Shown: one piece after another, positions 1-8,095 of the stretch
Layout of the letters: the number at the start of each line of letters is the position of its first letter
Position numbering within the stretch: the first letter of the stretch is position 1
NCBI GenBank assembly: GCA_900551815.1
Contig: URXE01000004.1
Location: 1-55,439 of the forward strand
DNA: 55,439 nt
Source of the DNA: an uncultured Collinsella sp.
GTDB lineage: Bacteria > Actinomycetota > Coriobacteriia > Coriobacteriales > Coriobacteriaceae
Direction of reading: 5' to 3'
The notes under the pieces: generated by a model
The model's input: only the letters and a program-made list of their open reading frames with translations
Database searches by the model: none
What the model was told of the DNA's origin: nothing
Translations under genes and position numbers: made by a program

Positions 1-67
1 GCGAAGCGAGAATGTTTGAGCATGGAATGATATGTGTGAGAGGCGGGCGGGAGGGATACGAGCGCCC

Positions 68-511
68 CTAGGCGACGCCGCTGGAGCCGAAGCCTCCTTT
101 GCCTCGGTCGGTTTCGTCTAGTTCTTCTACTTCCATGAGGTTGACCGTGGGGACTTCTTGGATGACGAGTTGGGCTATGCGGTCGCCTTTGTTGATTTGG
201 ATATTGTTGGTGGGATCCAGGTTGATGAGGATAACCTTGAGTTCTCCTCGGTAGTGGGCGTCGATGAGGCCCGGCGTGTTAACTATAGACAGGCCCTGCT
301 TGATGGCCAAGCCGCTGCGGGGCTGGACGAAGCCGGCGTAGCCGTCGGGCAGGGCGATAGCGAGGCCCGTGGAGACCAGACGACGCTCAAAGGGCTTCAG
401 AATGCAATCCTCGTTGGAACGCAGGTCCAGGCCGGCATCCGTAGGATGGGCGTATTTGGGAAGTTCGACGGTTGGGTCGAGACGCTTAATGTTAACGGTA
501 ATGTTGGACAT
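68..511 (-). CDS. dut: dUTP diphosphatase (dUTPase)
   Basis: Hydrolyses dUTP to dUMP and pyrophosphate, keeping uracil out of DNA and supplying dUMP for thymidylate synthesis. The 147-residue length fits the homotrimeric dUTPase family. All five family motifs are visible: AGLDLRS near residue 26, PRSGLA near 64, GLIDAHYRGEL near 81, RIAQLV near 111, and the C-terminal glycine-rich RGKGGFGSSG that closes over the nucleotide. It follows nrdR with only 4 bases between them, so the two are probably cotranscribed with the LysM gene upstream. The pairing with nrdR makes sense because both affect dNTP pools. No terminator is visible in the 67 bases left before the window edge. Confidence 0.97.
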   Translation of the reverse strand: MSNITVNIKRLDPTVELPKYAHPTDAGLDLRSNEDCILKPFERRLVSTGLAIALPDGYAGFVQPRSGLAIKQGLSIVNTPGLIDAHYRGELKVILINLDPTNNIQINKGDRIAQLVIQEVPTVNLMEVEELDETDRGKGGFGSSGVA

Positions 512-515
512 GAAA

Positions 516-959
516 TCACCTTAGCTTGTCGAGCTCTTGCAGAAACTCATCGACATCCTTGAAGTCGCGATAGACCGAGGCAAAGCGGATGTAGGCCACT
601 TTATCGATCTTGGCCAACCGCTTAAGAACCATATCGCCCAACTCATGGGACGTAACGGCCGTGAGCGTACGGGAGCGAAGCTCGACCTCTATATCGTCAA
701 TGATCTCGTTGAGCTTTTTAGTGTCGATATCACGCTTGATCGTGGCGCGCATCAAACCGACCAGCAGCTTATTGCGATCGAACCGTTGCTTGGATCCGTC
801 TGACTTAATGACCTCGATAGGGTCTTCACAACGCTCAAATGTCGTAAAGCGATAATTGCATGAGCAGCATTCGCGACGGCGCTTGATGGTGTTATTAGAT
901 TCCTGCATACGGGAATCAACGACGCGGGTATGTGCCTTGCCGCATTTGGGACAGCGCAT
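516..959 (-). CDS. nrdR: Transcriptional repressor NrdR
   Basis: ATP/dATP-sensing repressor of ribonucleotide reductase genes. The 147 residues are the usual length. The N-terminus is a zinc ribbon starting MRCPKCGKAH, with a second CxxC pair at CCSCNYRF near residue 32, followed by an ATP-cone domain from about residue 49 to 139. It lies between the LysM protein gene and dut on the same strand. The order LysM protein-nrdR divergent from lexA is a known actinobacterial arrangement. The start sits after a GGAGG-like sequence on the minus strand. NrdR boxes would be expected upstream of nrd genes, none of which is in this window. Confidence 0.97.
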   Translation of the reverse strand: MRCPKCGKAHTRVVDSRMQESNNTIKRRRECCSCNYRFTTFERCEDPIEVIKSDGSKQRFDRNKLLVGLMRATIKRDIDTKKLNEIIDDIEVELRSRTLTAVTSHELGDMVLKRLAKIDKVAYIRFASVYRDFKDVDEFLQELDKLR

Positions 960-1010
960 GGTACCTCCTCTAAAACGATTACAAGGGTACCATGCGACGG
1001 TACTTAAATC

Positions 1011-1463
1011 TTAGGAACGTGCGGGAACTTTAAGATGCGCACCGGCATCGAGCGAGCCATGCTCCAGGTGATTGACGTTGCGAATCATCTCAGAGGTCTC
1101 CTGTGTGGAAAGACCGTCAATCGGATGCTCCTGGGCAAGCGACCACAAGGAATCGCCAGACTGAACACGGACGGTCTCGTAGGTAACGTTGGATACCGAC
1201 TCGGCATATGCGGCGTGACGAGCGCTGAAGATCGAGGTAGCAAGTACAAAGAAAAGCGTGAGCGCAACGGCCAGGGCGACAATCGTCGAGACCTTTAGGG
1301 CAACGGGGGCCGAAGTCGTGGCGACGCACTGGCTGCGGACGGGCTTACCAGGCAGTGTTTGGAAACCAGACCGGCCGCCTTTGACAACCGTGAAAGCCGG
1401 CGCCGCAGGCGCCTCGAGCTTAAGGGCGAGGTTACCCTGGACCATATCCGTTGCGTTCATCAT
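1011..1463 (-). CDS. Membrane-anchored LysM protein, likely SOS-induced cell-division inhibitor (YneA/DivS/ChiZ-like)
   Basis: A 150-residue protein with a cytoplasmic N-terminus of about 55 residues, one hydrophobic segment (about 58-80) and an extracellular LysM domain at the end (about 97-147, with GDSLWSLA near its start). LysM binds peptidoglycan. The gene is divergent from lexA and shares an intergenic region with three SOS boxes. In Bacillus (yneA), Corynebacterium (divS) and Mycobacterium (Rv2719c/chiZ), the gene in this position is a LexA-controlled, septum-acting division suppressor. By that context, and by the single membrane span plus LysM, the same role is inferred here. An AGAGGAG ribosome site precedes two adjacent ATG codons; the second (1460) has the better spacing. 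nrdR and dut follow on the same strand. Confidence 0.8.
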   Translation of the reverse strand: MMNATDMVQGNLALKLEAPAAPAFTVVKGGRSGFQTLPGKPVRSQCVATTSAPVALKVSTIVALAVALTLFFVLATSIFSARHAAYAESVSNVTYETVRVQSGDSLWSLAQEHPIDGLSTQETSEMIRNVNHLEHGSLDAGAHLKVPARS

Positions 1464-1496
1464 GTTCTCCTCTCGCGTGTTTTGCTGAGAACATTT

Positions 1497-1525
1497 TTAT
1501 CAAGCCGCGCGGACAAAAATGTCTA
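1497..1525 (-). promoter_or_regulatory. Candidate sigma-70-type promoter of the LysM-nrdR-dut operon
   Basis: On the minus strand, a TAGACA -35-like hexamer (1520-1525) and a TGATAA -10-like hexamer (1497-1502) are separated by exactly 17 bases. The -35 element is only a few bases from the first SOS box (1532-1543), so LexA bound there could block polymerase. The promoter is inferred from sequence only. Confidence 0.5.
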
Positions 1526-1531
1526 GCGCGA

Positions 1532-1543
1532 GAACGAATGTTC
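1532..1543. promoter_or_regulatory. SOS (LexA) box 1
   Basis: GAAC-GAAT-GTTC: a perfect GAAC/GTTC inverted repeat with a 4-base spacer, the Gram-positive/actinobacterial LexA site form. It is closest to the LysM gene promoter. Confidence 0.85.
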
Positions 1544-1558
1544 GGTTATTATTATCTT

Positions 1559-1572
1559 CGAACAGTTGTTCC
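1559..1572. promoter_or_regulatory. SOS (LexA) box 2
   Basis: CGAACAGTTGTTCC contains GAAC-N4-GTTC with perfect half-sites. It lies mid-way between the two divergent genes. Confidence 0.85.
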
Positions 1573-1586
1573 TGTCAAGCAAAAAT

Positions 1587-1600
1587 CGAACATTTGTTTG
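1587..1600. promoter_or_regulatory. SOS (LexA) box 3, one half-site degenerate
   Basis: CGAACATTTGTTTG: GAAC-N4-GTTT, one mismatch from the ideal. It lies 23 bases upstream of the lexA ATG, a position suited to autorepression. Confidence 0.7.
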
Positions 1601-1623
1601 ACATTGGCAGAGAGGATCCCCTG

Positions 1624-2268
1624 ATGGCTCGCAAAATTACCAAGCGTCAGCAGCAGATTTACGACTTCATCAAGGAATATCAGCAGGAGAAGGGCTATCC
1701 GCCCAGTGTGCGCGAGATGGCATCGGCCGTAGGCCTCTCCTCCCCCAGCACGGTGCATGCTCATCTCTCTGCCCTGGAGGCTCGAGGACTGCTCAAGCGC
1801 GATGCCACCAAGCCTCGCGCCCTAGAGCTCTTTGATGAGGACGGATCCTCTGTCTCGATTTCCAAATCCGATGAACCCACGGCGCCCCGCGGAACGGTCT
1901 CGCTGCCGCTCGTCGGTCGCGTCGCGGCTGGGATTCCCATTCTAGCCGAACAAAATATCGAGGACACCTTTACCATCCCGACCGAAATCGCCACAGACCA
2001 GGGCTCCTTTATCCTTGAAGTGCACGGCAGCTCAATGATCAATGTCGGCATCTACAACGGTGACTACATTATCGTTCGCGAGCAAAAGAGCGCGATGAAC
2101 GGCGAAATCGTCGTGGCTATGATCGATGGCTCGGCGACTGTCAAGACGTTCTACAAGGAGCAGGGGCGCGTGCGCCTGCAGCCCGAGAACGACACTATGG
2201 AGCCCATCTATGCGACGAACCCCGTTATTTTGGGTAAGGTTGTCGGATTAATGCGCCGGTTCTCGTAA
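1624..2268 (+). CDS. lexA: LexA SOS repressor / S24 autoprotease
   Basis: Represses DNA-damage genes until RecA filaments stimulate its self-cleavage. The chosen ATG at 1624 gives 214 residues, begins MARKITKRQ, and has an AGAGGATC ribosome site. An upstream in-frame extension to 1519 would run through the operators and is rejected. The N-terminal winged helix-turn-helix covers about residues 1-65. The Ala102-Gly103 cleavage site sits in VGRVAAGIP. The catalytic serine is Ser137 (GSSM) and the lysine is Lys174 (SATVK). Three SOS boxes lie just upstream, so the gene is self-regulated. Its stop overlaps the next gene's ATG (TAATG). Confidence 0.98.
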   Translation: MARKITKRQQQIYDFIKEYQQEKGYPPSVREMASAVGLSSPSTVHAHLSALEARGLLKRDATKPRALELFDEDGSSVSISKSDEPTAPRGTVSLPLVGRVAAGIPILAEQNIEDTFTIPTEIATDQGSFILEVHGSSMINVGIYNGDYIIVREQKSAMNGEIVVAMIDGSATVKTFYKEQGRVRLQPENDTMEPIYATNPVILGKVVGLMRRFS

Positions 2269-2971
2269 TGCAAAAACGCATCACCATATTTGATACCGTC
2301 CGCGGGTTTACGATGCTGTCGATGGCAGGTTTTCACGCCTGCTACGATTTGGCCTACCTATATGGATGGGATATGCCATGGTTTACCGAAACGGTTTTCC
2401 AGGATATCTGGCGCGCAAGTATCAGCTGGGTATTTTTGTTTATCGCCGGTTGGATGTGCACGCTCTCGCGTAATAACGTAAGCGCGCCCTCAAGTACGCG
2501 GCCGCAGCTTTGGTCGTATGGATTGCAACTACACTGGTATCAGTCGACGATTCGGTAAACTTTGGCATCATTTATTGCATGGCGGCGTGCACCGCGGTGG
2601 TTGCACTCACCCGTCCGTTACTTCAAAAAATACCGGGCTCGTGGGGCATCGCAGCGTGCCTTGTTCTTTTTGCCCTAACCTGGGGCATTCCAAAAGCGGT
2701 CTACCCACTCCCCTACCTGGCATGGCTTGGATTCCCGGGCCCGGGTTTTGTTTCGGGAGACTACTATCCGCTCATTCCGTTTGTCTTTATGTACCTTACC
2801 GGCTTTTTTGCTGCCCAAGCAGCACAAGCATCAAGCCTTGAAGCGCCAGCATGGGCATACGCCAATCCCATCCCGGAACTCGCAGTCCTCGGTCGGCATG
2901 CCTTACCGTTCTACCTGCTCCATCAGCCTGTCATTCTAGGCGTGCTAGAGCTCGTTTATTCCGTACGATAG
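2268..2971 (+). pseudogene. DUF1624/HGSNAT-like membrane protein, broken by a frameshift
   Basis: The first frame (from 2268) encodes a start typical of the DUF1624 (heparan-alpha-glucosaminide N-acetyltransferase catalytic) family: an FDTVRGFTMLSMAGFHACYDL-type first membrane helix with the conserved His, then a second helix to LFIAGWMCTLSRNN. The reading then leaves the family pattern. The next frame takes over with KRALKYAAAALVVW from about 2480, and continues as membrane helices to the stop at 2971. A single missing base near 2478-2480 explains the break. Joined, the product would be about 234 residues, near the usual family length. No homopolymer is present at the junction. It could be a real mutation or a sequence error. 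The ATG overlaps the lexA stop. The 3' end overlaps convergent hflX by 16 bases. Confidence 0.75.
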
Positions 2972-4245
2972 CGCTCAAGACGCGGCGCGATTCGAGCCGG
3001 CATCTTTGCCACAATGCGAACGCCGTCCTCTAGATATTCCTCATGCAGAAGGGTTCCCTGCTCATGCACCAGCGTGATGAGAGCACCCTCGCGATACGGG
3101 ATATCAGCGGAGAGCAACACATCGGTGGCAGCTGCCTCACGAGCAATACGGTCGACGAGATCGTCGAGCCCCTCGCCCGTCTGGGCCGAGAACAGCACGG
3201 CCTCGGGATAGCGACGACGGAAACTCAATCGATCAACGCTATCGAGTAGGTCAATTTTATTGAACACCGTAAGCGTCAAACGCTCACCGGCACCGATTTC
3301 GTCAAGAACGCGATCGACTGCCTCGAGTTGGCGCTCGTAGTCCTCGTCAGAGGCATCCACAACTTTGAGGATCAGGTCGGCACCAAGAACCTCAGACAGC
3401 GTGGACTTAAAGGCATCAACGAGACCATGCGGTAGCTTTTGAATAAAGCCAACGGTATCGGTAATGGTCATACCACGACCACCGGGCAAGCGATACGAGC
3501 GCGTCGTCGGATCGAGCGTGGCGAACAATTTGTCCTGAGAAAGCACCGTGGACCCGGTCAGGCGATTGAGCAACGTCGACTTACCGGCATTGGTATAACC
3601 GGCTAGGGCAACGCGAAACGCCGGCGACTCGATACGACTCTTTGACTGGACATCGCGACGCTGTTCGACCTGCTTAAGCTCACGACGAAGCGCGGCAATC
3701 TTGTTGCGAATCAAACGTCGGTCAACCTCGAGCTGGCTTTCGCCCTGGCCAAAGCGCGAGCCAATGCCACCGCGTGTCTGCTCTTTAGCAAGATGGCTCC
3801 ACATACCGCGCAAGCGGGGCAACAGATACTGCAATTGGGCTAGCTGCACCTGCAGGCGGCCCTCACGGGTCTGAGCGTGCAGGCCAAAGATATCGAGAAT
3901 CAACGCCGTGCGGTCGATAATCTTAACCGGTTCGCCCACGGCTTTCTCAAGATACGACTGCTGCGAGGGCGTTAAATCGTCATCGAAGATAACAACATCG
4001 ACATCCATACGATGCACGAGCCCGCAAAGCTCCTCAACCTTACCGGAGCCGATAAACGATTTTGGATACGGCTTAACCAGACGCTGTGACAAACGCGCCA
4101 CGCACTGGGCGCCAGCCGTATGGGCCAGGCGCTCAAGCTCGTCAAGCGAACGATCGAGCGGCCAGGCGTTATCGCGCCACTCAACTCCGACAAGAACGGC
4201 ACGTTCGGGCTCAGGCGCCGTGGGAACGAGGGGAAATCGAGCCAT
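2956..4245 (-). CDS. hflX: GTPase HflX (ribosome-splitting/rescue factor)
   Basis: A translational GTPase of the Obg-HflX group that splits stalled 70S ribosomes after stress. It is 429 residues long. The N-terminal HflX domain (about 20-190) contains the nucleotide-binding segment DVVIFDDDLTPSQ and a coiled-coil linker. The G domain follows, with G1 GYTNAGKST, G2/switch I in the TLDPTTR region, G3 DTVGF and G4 NKID. Its ATG overlaps the miaA stop (TAATG), so it is translationally coupled as the last gene of miaB-miaA-hflX. The same neighbourhood of miaA and hflX is seen in many bacteria. Confidence 0.96.
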   Translation of the reverse strand: MARFPLVPTAPEPERAVLVGVEWRDNAWPLDRSLDELERLAHTAGAQCVARLSQRLVKPYPKSFIGSGKVEELCGLVHRMDVDVVIFDDDLTPSQQSYLEKAVGEPVKIIDRTALILDIFGLHAQTREGRLQVQLAQLQYLLPRLRGMWSHLAKEQTRGGIGSRFGQGESQLEVDRRLIRNKIAALRRELKQVEQRRDVQSKSRIESPAFRVALAGYTNAGKSTLLNRLTGSTVLSQDKLFATLDPTTRSYRLPGGRGMTITDTVGFIQKLPHGLVDAFKSTLSEVLGADLILKVVDASDEDYERQLEAVDRVLDEIGAGERLTLTVFNKIDLLDSVDRLSFRRRYPEAVLFSAQTGEGLDDLVDRIAREAAATDVLLSADIPYREGALITLVHEQGTLLHEEYLEDGVRIVAKMPARIAPRLERYRTE

Positions 4246-5183
4246 TAGGCCGCCTCGATACGGTGAAGGATATCCTCAACGACCTCATCGATCGTAAACT
4301 CGTCCATGTCGAACCACACGATGCGGTCATCGCGTTTAAACCACGAAAGCTGACGCTTGGCATAGCGACGCGAACGCATCTTGATGAGTTCGCGAGCCTC
4401 ATCCATGGAAATCACGCCGTCAAAGGCATCGATAATCTCTTTATAGCCAATCGCCTGCATCGAAGTCAGGGCATCTCTCAGCCCCTGGTCCATAAGACCA
4501 CGGACCTCATCAACAAGACCCTGCTCAAACATCAGATCGACGCGTAGGTTAATTCGCTCGTAAAGCGCCTCGCGATTACGCATCAATCCAAACCACAGAG
4601 CGTGATAATGCTCGCGCGGAACACTAAACTGCGACTTTTGCTGCGCGTAGGAAACGCCATCATCGTGCATTTCCAGCGCGCGAATCACGCGACGAACATT
4701 ATGGGGGTGGATGACCGCGGCGGACTCGGGGTCACGCTCGGCAAGCAGCGCGTGCAGCGCTTCCTCGCCAATGCGCTCGGCAAGCTCCTGATACCCCGCG
4801 CGGCGATCGTCCTCAAGTTCGCCCGAGGGAAAATCCATCTCATCCAGGGCCGCCTTGAGATACAAGCCCGTACCCCCGCAAAACACCGGTAGGCGGTCCT
4901 CGCCCAGCAAGCGCTCAACATGTACGCGAGCGTCTGCCTGATACAACGCTGCAGAATATGCAACGCCCGGTTCAACAATATCAACCAGGCGTAGAGGCGC
5001 CGTGCATTCCCCTGGTGCCATCTTGGCAGTGCCGATATCCATGCCTCTATAGATTTGCATCGCGTCACACGACAGCACTTCGGACGAAAGACGAGCCGCT
5101 AAACGATCTGCGACATCACTTTTACCAACCGCGGTCGGACCGACAATCGCAACGGCAGAAAGGCTTGCCCCGTGAGAAATCAT
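4245..5183 (-). CDS. miaA: tRNA dimethylallyltransferase MiaA
   Basis: Transfers a dimethylallyl group to N6 of A37 in tRNAs reading UNN codons. MiaB then methylthiolates this product. The ATG at 5183 overlaps the miaB stop as TAATG and gives 312 residues, typical for MiaA. An extension to 5222 would lie wholly inside miaB. The P-loop GPTAVGKS is near residue 14, followed by the DAMQIYRGMDIGTAK substrate segment. The C-terminus contains SRRYAKRQLSWF, a family hallmark for tRNA contact. It sits between its pathway partner miaB and hflX. Confidence 0.97.
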   Translation of the reverse strand: MISHGASLSAVAIVGPTAVGKSDVADRLAARLSSEVLSCDAMQIYRGMDIGTAKMAPGECTAPLRLVDIVEPGVAYSAALYQADARVHVERLLGEDRLPVFCGGTGLYLKAALDEMDFPSGELEDDRRAGYQELAERIGEEALHALLAERDPESAAVIHPHNVRRVIRALEMHDDGVSYAQQKSQFSVPREHYHALWFGLMRNREALYERINLRVDLMFEQGLVDEVRGLMDQGLRDALTSMQAIGYKEIIDAFDGVISMDEARELIKMRSRRYAKRQLSWFKRDDRIVWFDMDEFTIDEVVEDILHRIEAA

Positions 5184-6553
5184 TAGCGCGGCTCGCCCAC
5201 AACGGATCCGGACAGATACCACGTCTTGGCAACATCGATGTCAACATCGACAATCTTGCCAATCAACTGATTGATGCTGTAGCCCTCAGGAATCGGTGCA
5301 TGAACGGTCTGATTCTTAGGACTCTTGCCCAACAGCACCGCGTCATTCTTTTTGCTCGTACCCTCAATAAGCGCCGGCACGACGGTGTGGAGCTCACCCT
5401 GGTTATACTCGTGCGCAGTGGTCTCGATAACCTTCACCAGACGGTTGAAGCGCTCAAGAATCACCTCATGAGGCGTGGGATCGTCAATCTCGGCTGCCGG
5501 AGTACCGGCGCGCTTGGAATAGATAAACGTATAGGCCTGAGCATAACGGACCGTCTCAGCAAGCGAGAGCGTCTGCTCAAAGTCTTCCTCGGTCTCGCCG
5601 GGGAAGCCCACGATGATATCGGTCGAAAGCGCGATATCGGGCATGCGATTGCGGATGCGATCGACAAGCCCCAGATAATCCTCGCGCGTATAGCGACGGT
5701 TCATCTCTTTAAGGATGCGCGTCGAGCCCGACTGAACTGCCAGGTGCAACTGCGGCATGACGGCAGGCGTCTCGGCCATAGCGTCGATAGTCTCGGGCAG
5801 CAGATCTTTGGGGTGCGAGGAAGTAAAAAAGATACGCTCTACACCCGTATCGCCCACGGCACGCAACAGGTCGGCAAAGCGCGGCTTGCCAAACAGGTCG
5901 CGACCATAGGAGTTGACGTTTTGACCCAGCAGCGTGACCTCACGCACGCCCTGGCGTACTAGACCGGTTACCTCGTCGACAATCTCCTCGAAAGGACGGC
6001 TCTTTTCGCGACCGCGCACATACGGCACGATGCAATAGGTGCAGAAGTTATTACAGCCCGTCATAATGGGGACCCAGGCGTGATACTGGGTCTCGCGATG
6101 CCACGGCATGCTCATCGCATCCGTGTCCTCGTGCTCGTTGGTGCGAATATGGCGCTTGCCGTCCAAGAATGCCTCGGCAATGAGCTCGGCCACATGCGCG
6201 ATGGAATGCGTGCCAAAGATAACATTAACGTTATCGACATTGGTGAGCAGACCCTCGCCGTCACGCTGCGCGATGCAGCCGCCCACGGCGACCACGCGCT
6301 TGCCCGAAGGCGAAGGCGGAAGGCTCTTACAAGAGTTGCACTGACCGTACAGACGGGTGTCAGCGGCCTCACGTACGCAGCACGTCATGAACACGACAAT
6401 GTCAGCATGCTCCGGATCGAGCGCCATAAGGCAGCCATACGAGTCGAGCAGGCCACTCACGCGCTCGGAGTCATGCTGATTCATCTGGCAGCCAAAGGTG
6501 CGGATGAAGTAGGTTTTACCGGCAAGAATATCGCGTACGGAACCCTGGTCCAT
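5183..6553 (-). CDS. miaB: tRNA-2-methylthio-N6-dimethylallyladenosine synthase MiaB
   Basis: Radical-SAM methylthiotransferase that adds a methylthio group at C2 of i6A37. From the ATG at 6553 it has 456 residues. An in-frame TTG at 6604 lacks a ribosome site, whereas an AGGA lies 9 bases before 6553. The N-terminal UPF0004 domain carries the three auxiliary-cluster cysteines (FGCQMNQ, MTCCVREA, GGCIAQ). The radical-SAM CxxxCxxC is in GCNNFCTYCIVP. A C-terminal TRAM domain ends at about the last 60 residues. It is coupled to miaA by a TAATG overlap, so one transcript makes both steps of ms2i6A. Confidence 0.97.
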   Translation of the reverse strand: MDQGSVRDILAGKTYFIRTFGCQMNQHDSERVSGLLDSYGCLMALDPEHADIVVFMTCCVREAADTRLYGQCNSCKSLPPSPSGKRVVAVGGCIAQRDGEGLLTNVDNVNVIFGTHSIAHVAELIAEAFLDGKRHIRTNEHEDTDAMSMPWHRETQYHAWVPIMTGCNNFCTYCIVPYVRGREKSRPFEEIVDEVTGLVRQGVREVTLLGQNVNSYGRDLFGKPRFADLLRAVGDTGVERIFFTSSHPKDLLPETIDAMAETPAVMPQLHLAVQSGSTRILKEMNRRYTREDYLGLVDRIRNRMPDIALSTDIIVGFPGETEEDFEQTLSLAETVRYAQAYTFIYSKRAGTPAAEIDDPTPHEVILERFNRLVKVIETTAHEYNQGELHTVVPALIEGTSKKNDAVLLGKSPKNQTVHAPIPEGYSINQLIGKIVDVDIDVAKTWYLSGSVVGEPR

Positions 6554-6616
6554 GTGTATAAGTCCTAACGAGGTGGAATAGGCGGAATCAAAGAGGGCGG
6601 GCAAAGAGTAAAAACT

Positions 6617-6934
6617 CTATGCCACAGGCTTAACGTCGTCCATCACAACGTTATCCATGGCAGCTCGATTAATCTGATGAACGTAAATAGAAAGACGGAT
6701 GGCCGTGCGCGACTCCCCGTTGATGAGGATGTCGGAGAACACCGGCGCGCAGGAAATATCAAACCCGGTCGGAATCAAAAAGCCGCGCGCGATAGCCACA
6801 GCCTTAATGGCCTGGTTGACGGCACCCGCGCCAACACACTGAATATTGACGGGAACACCATCTTTGACCATGCCGGCAATGGCGCCGGCAACGGACGCGG
6901 GCGATGATTTGCTTGATACCTTCAGGCAATCCAT
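6617..6934 (-). CDS. spoVS: Stage V sporulation protein S family (SpoVS/Alba-like)
   Basis: Small, highly conserved protein named for Bacillus sporulation but also found in non-spore-formers; its molecular role is unsettled, and an Alba-like nucleic-acid-binding fold has been reported. The ATG at 6934 follows AGGAG with 8 bases and gives 105 residues; the core starts at MDCLKVSSKSSPASVAGAIA. This version has about 20 more C-terminal residues (after RLSIYVHQIN) than the roughly 86-residue Bacillus protein. It sits downstream of rny and the GHKL ATPase gene, matching the Firmicutes linkage of rny, ymdB and spoVS, with ymdB absent here. Neighbouring RNA enzymes suggest a role in RNA or stress biology; that is inference. 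Confidence 0.92.
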   Translation of the reverse strand: MDCLKVSSKSSPASVAGAIAGMVKDGVPVNIQCVGAGAVNQAIKAVAIARGFLIPTGFDISCAPVFSDILINGESRTAIRLSIYVHQINRAAMDNVVMDDVKPVA

Positions 6935-7008
6935 GAAGAAACTCCTGCGTTTAAAAGTACGTTTTAACTGCAATAACTGTATCGTACCGAACGGACTCGG
7001 TAAAGATG

Positions 7009-8094
7009 CTATTCCTCTTTGGCAAGATCGAACGTCACGGTGATACGATCACGCGAAACACGAATCTTGGGGTCGCCGCAAAGGTTGAGATAGTACCGCG
7101 ATGCAAGGTCGTTAAAGTCACGCTCGACGGCTCGCGAGAACTGCGCCATGTCGTCCTTGGCGATACGCAGCCCGCGACGGTCCTTGGCAAGATCAACCGG
7201 AGCAGACGCATGTGAGGACGAATCGCGCTCGCGAAGCAGGCGTGCGGTCACACCGCGAACGGGCTTAATCTGGCCCGCCAAGATACGATGCGCCGTACGC
7301 TCGGACATCTCAAGGCCCAAACCCGAACAGATACGGATAAAGTCTTCCGCATCCGAAGCAAGACTCAGGCGATCGACCACCGGAAGCTCGGCTTCGTCGT
7401 CGATAAACAAAAGACGAGAAGCATCGAGACGGCTGGAGGCCTGCGCATGCAGCGTCGCGGCGATCTCGGACGGAGACCCCAGATAGACATCACAGGCGCG
7501 CAGCTCCTCGAGGGCAAACTCGCAGGCGGCGCGAATGATGTTGTGAGGGCCACGGGCGCAGACATAGTGACCGTCCTCGTCCTTCACGGCCTGAGGCCAG
7601 CTGGACTGATCGGCGCGCTCGCCAAGGCGGTCGGTAGCGACGCTCACTTTAAAGACCGAGCCAAGGTCAACATCCGACGCGACAACGCGTGCCTCGTCGG
7701 TGTTTTGCTTAATCGAGAACAATGCCATGCCTCGACCGTGAACGCCCCAACGATCCATCTTCATGCTCTCGAGCTTGGAGGTAACGCGGGCATCGAAGAT
7801 GCGCTCCTGCATATCCTGCGGCACACCCGAGCCGTTATCCAGAAAGACGAGCGTACGGACGCCATCTTCCTTGGACGTGGCGAGATAGACCTTGTCGGCG
7901 CCGGCATCACGAGCGTTGCGCAGCATTTCGATGACAATATCCTCGACATGCTGAATGTCGTGCTTTGCCTGGCGCCGTTCGGCCTCCGAAACGCGGAGGC
8001 GGACATACCCCTCGCCAAGGTTCTCCTCGACGCGAAGGTTGCCCTCCCCCGACATCGACGCGATAAATGAGATGAGCTCGTTCGCGTCGTTCAT
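7009..8094 (-). CDS. Stand-alone GHKL-fold ATPase of unknown function
   Basis: A 361-residue protein with a Bergerat (GHKL) ATP-binding fold as in Hsp90, MutL, gyrase B and histidine kinases. The N-box is EMLRNARDAGAD (56-67), the G1 box is DNGSGVP (86-92) and the G2/lid region is WGVHGRGMALF (116-126). The asparagine and Asp-Gly residues needed for Mg-ATP binding are present. No histidine phosphoacceptor, sensor or membrane segment is visible. The C-terminal part (about 180-361) is mostly helical with no domain I recognise. A single base separates its stop from the next gene's boundary with rny upstream, so it is cotranscribed with rny and spoVS. Its ATPase fold is closer in look to MutL/Hsp90 than to kinases. 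Function not assigned. Confidence 0.8.
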   Translation of the reverse strand: MNDANELISFIASMSGEGNLRVEENLGEGYVRLRVSEAERRQAKHDIQHVEDIVIEMLRNARDAGADKVYLATSKEDGVRTLVFLDNGSGVPQDMQERIFDARVTSKLESMKMDRWGVHGRGMALFSIKQNTDEARVVASDVDLGSVFKVSVATDRLGERADQSSWPQAVKDEDGHYVCARGPHNIIRAACEFALEELRACDVYLGSPSEIAATLHAQASSRLDASRLLFIDDEAELPVVDRLSLASDAEDFIRICSGLGLEMSERTAHRILAGQIKPVRGVTARLLRERDSSSHASAPVDLAKDRRGLRIAKDDMAQFSRAVERDFNDLASRYYLNLCGDPKIRVSRDRITVTFDLAKEE

Positions 8095-8095
8095 G

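Noticed and set aside
1..67. Gene fragment at the left edge
   Set aside because: Too short and with no recognisable coding pattern on either strand.
1519..1623. 35-codon N-terminal extension of lexA
   Set aside because: Runs through SOS boxes; the ATG at 1624 has a ribosome site and matches LexA starts.
2470..2490. Programmed frameshift in the DUF1624 gene
   Set aside because: No slippery heptamer or downstream pseudoknot is visible at the junction; mutation or sequence error is simpler.
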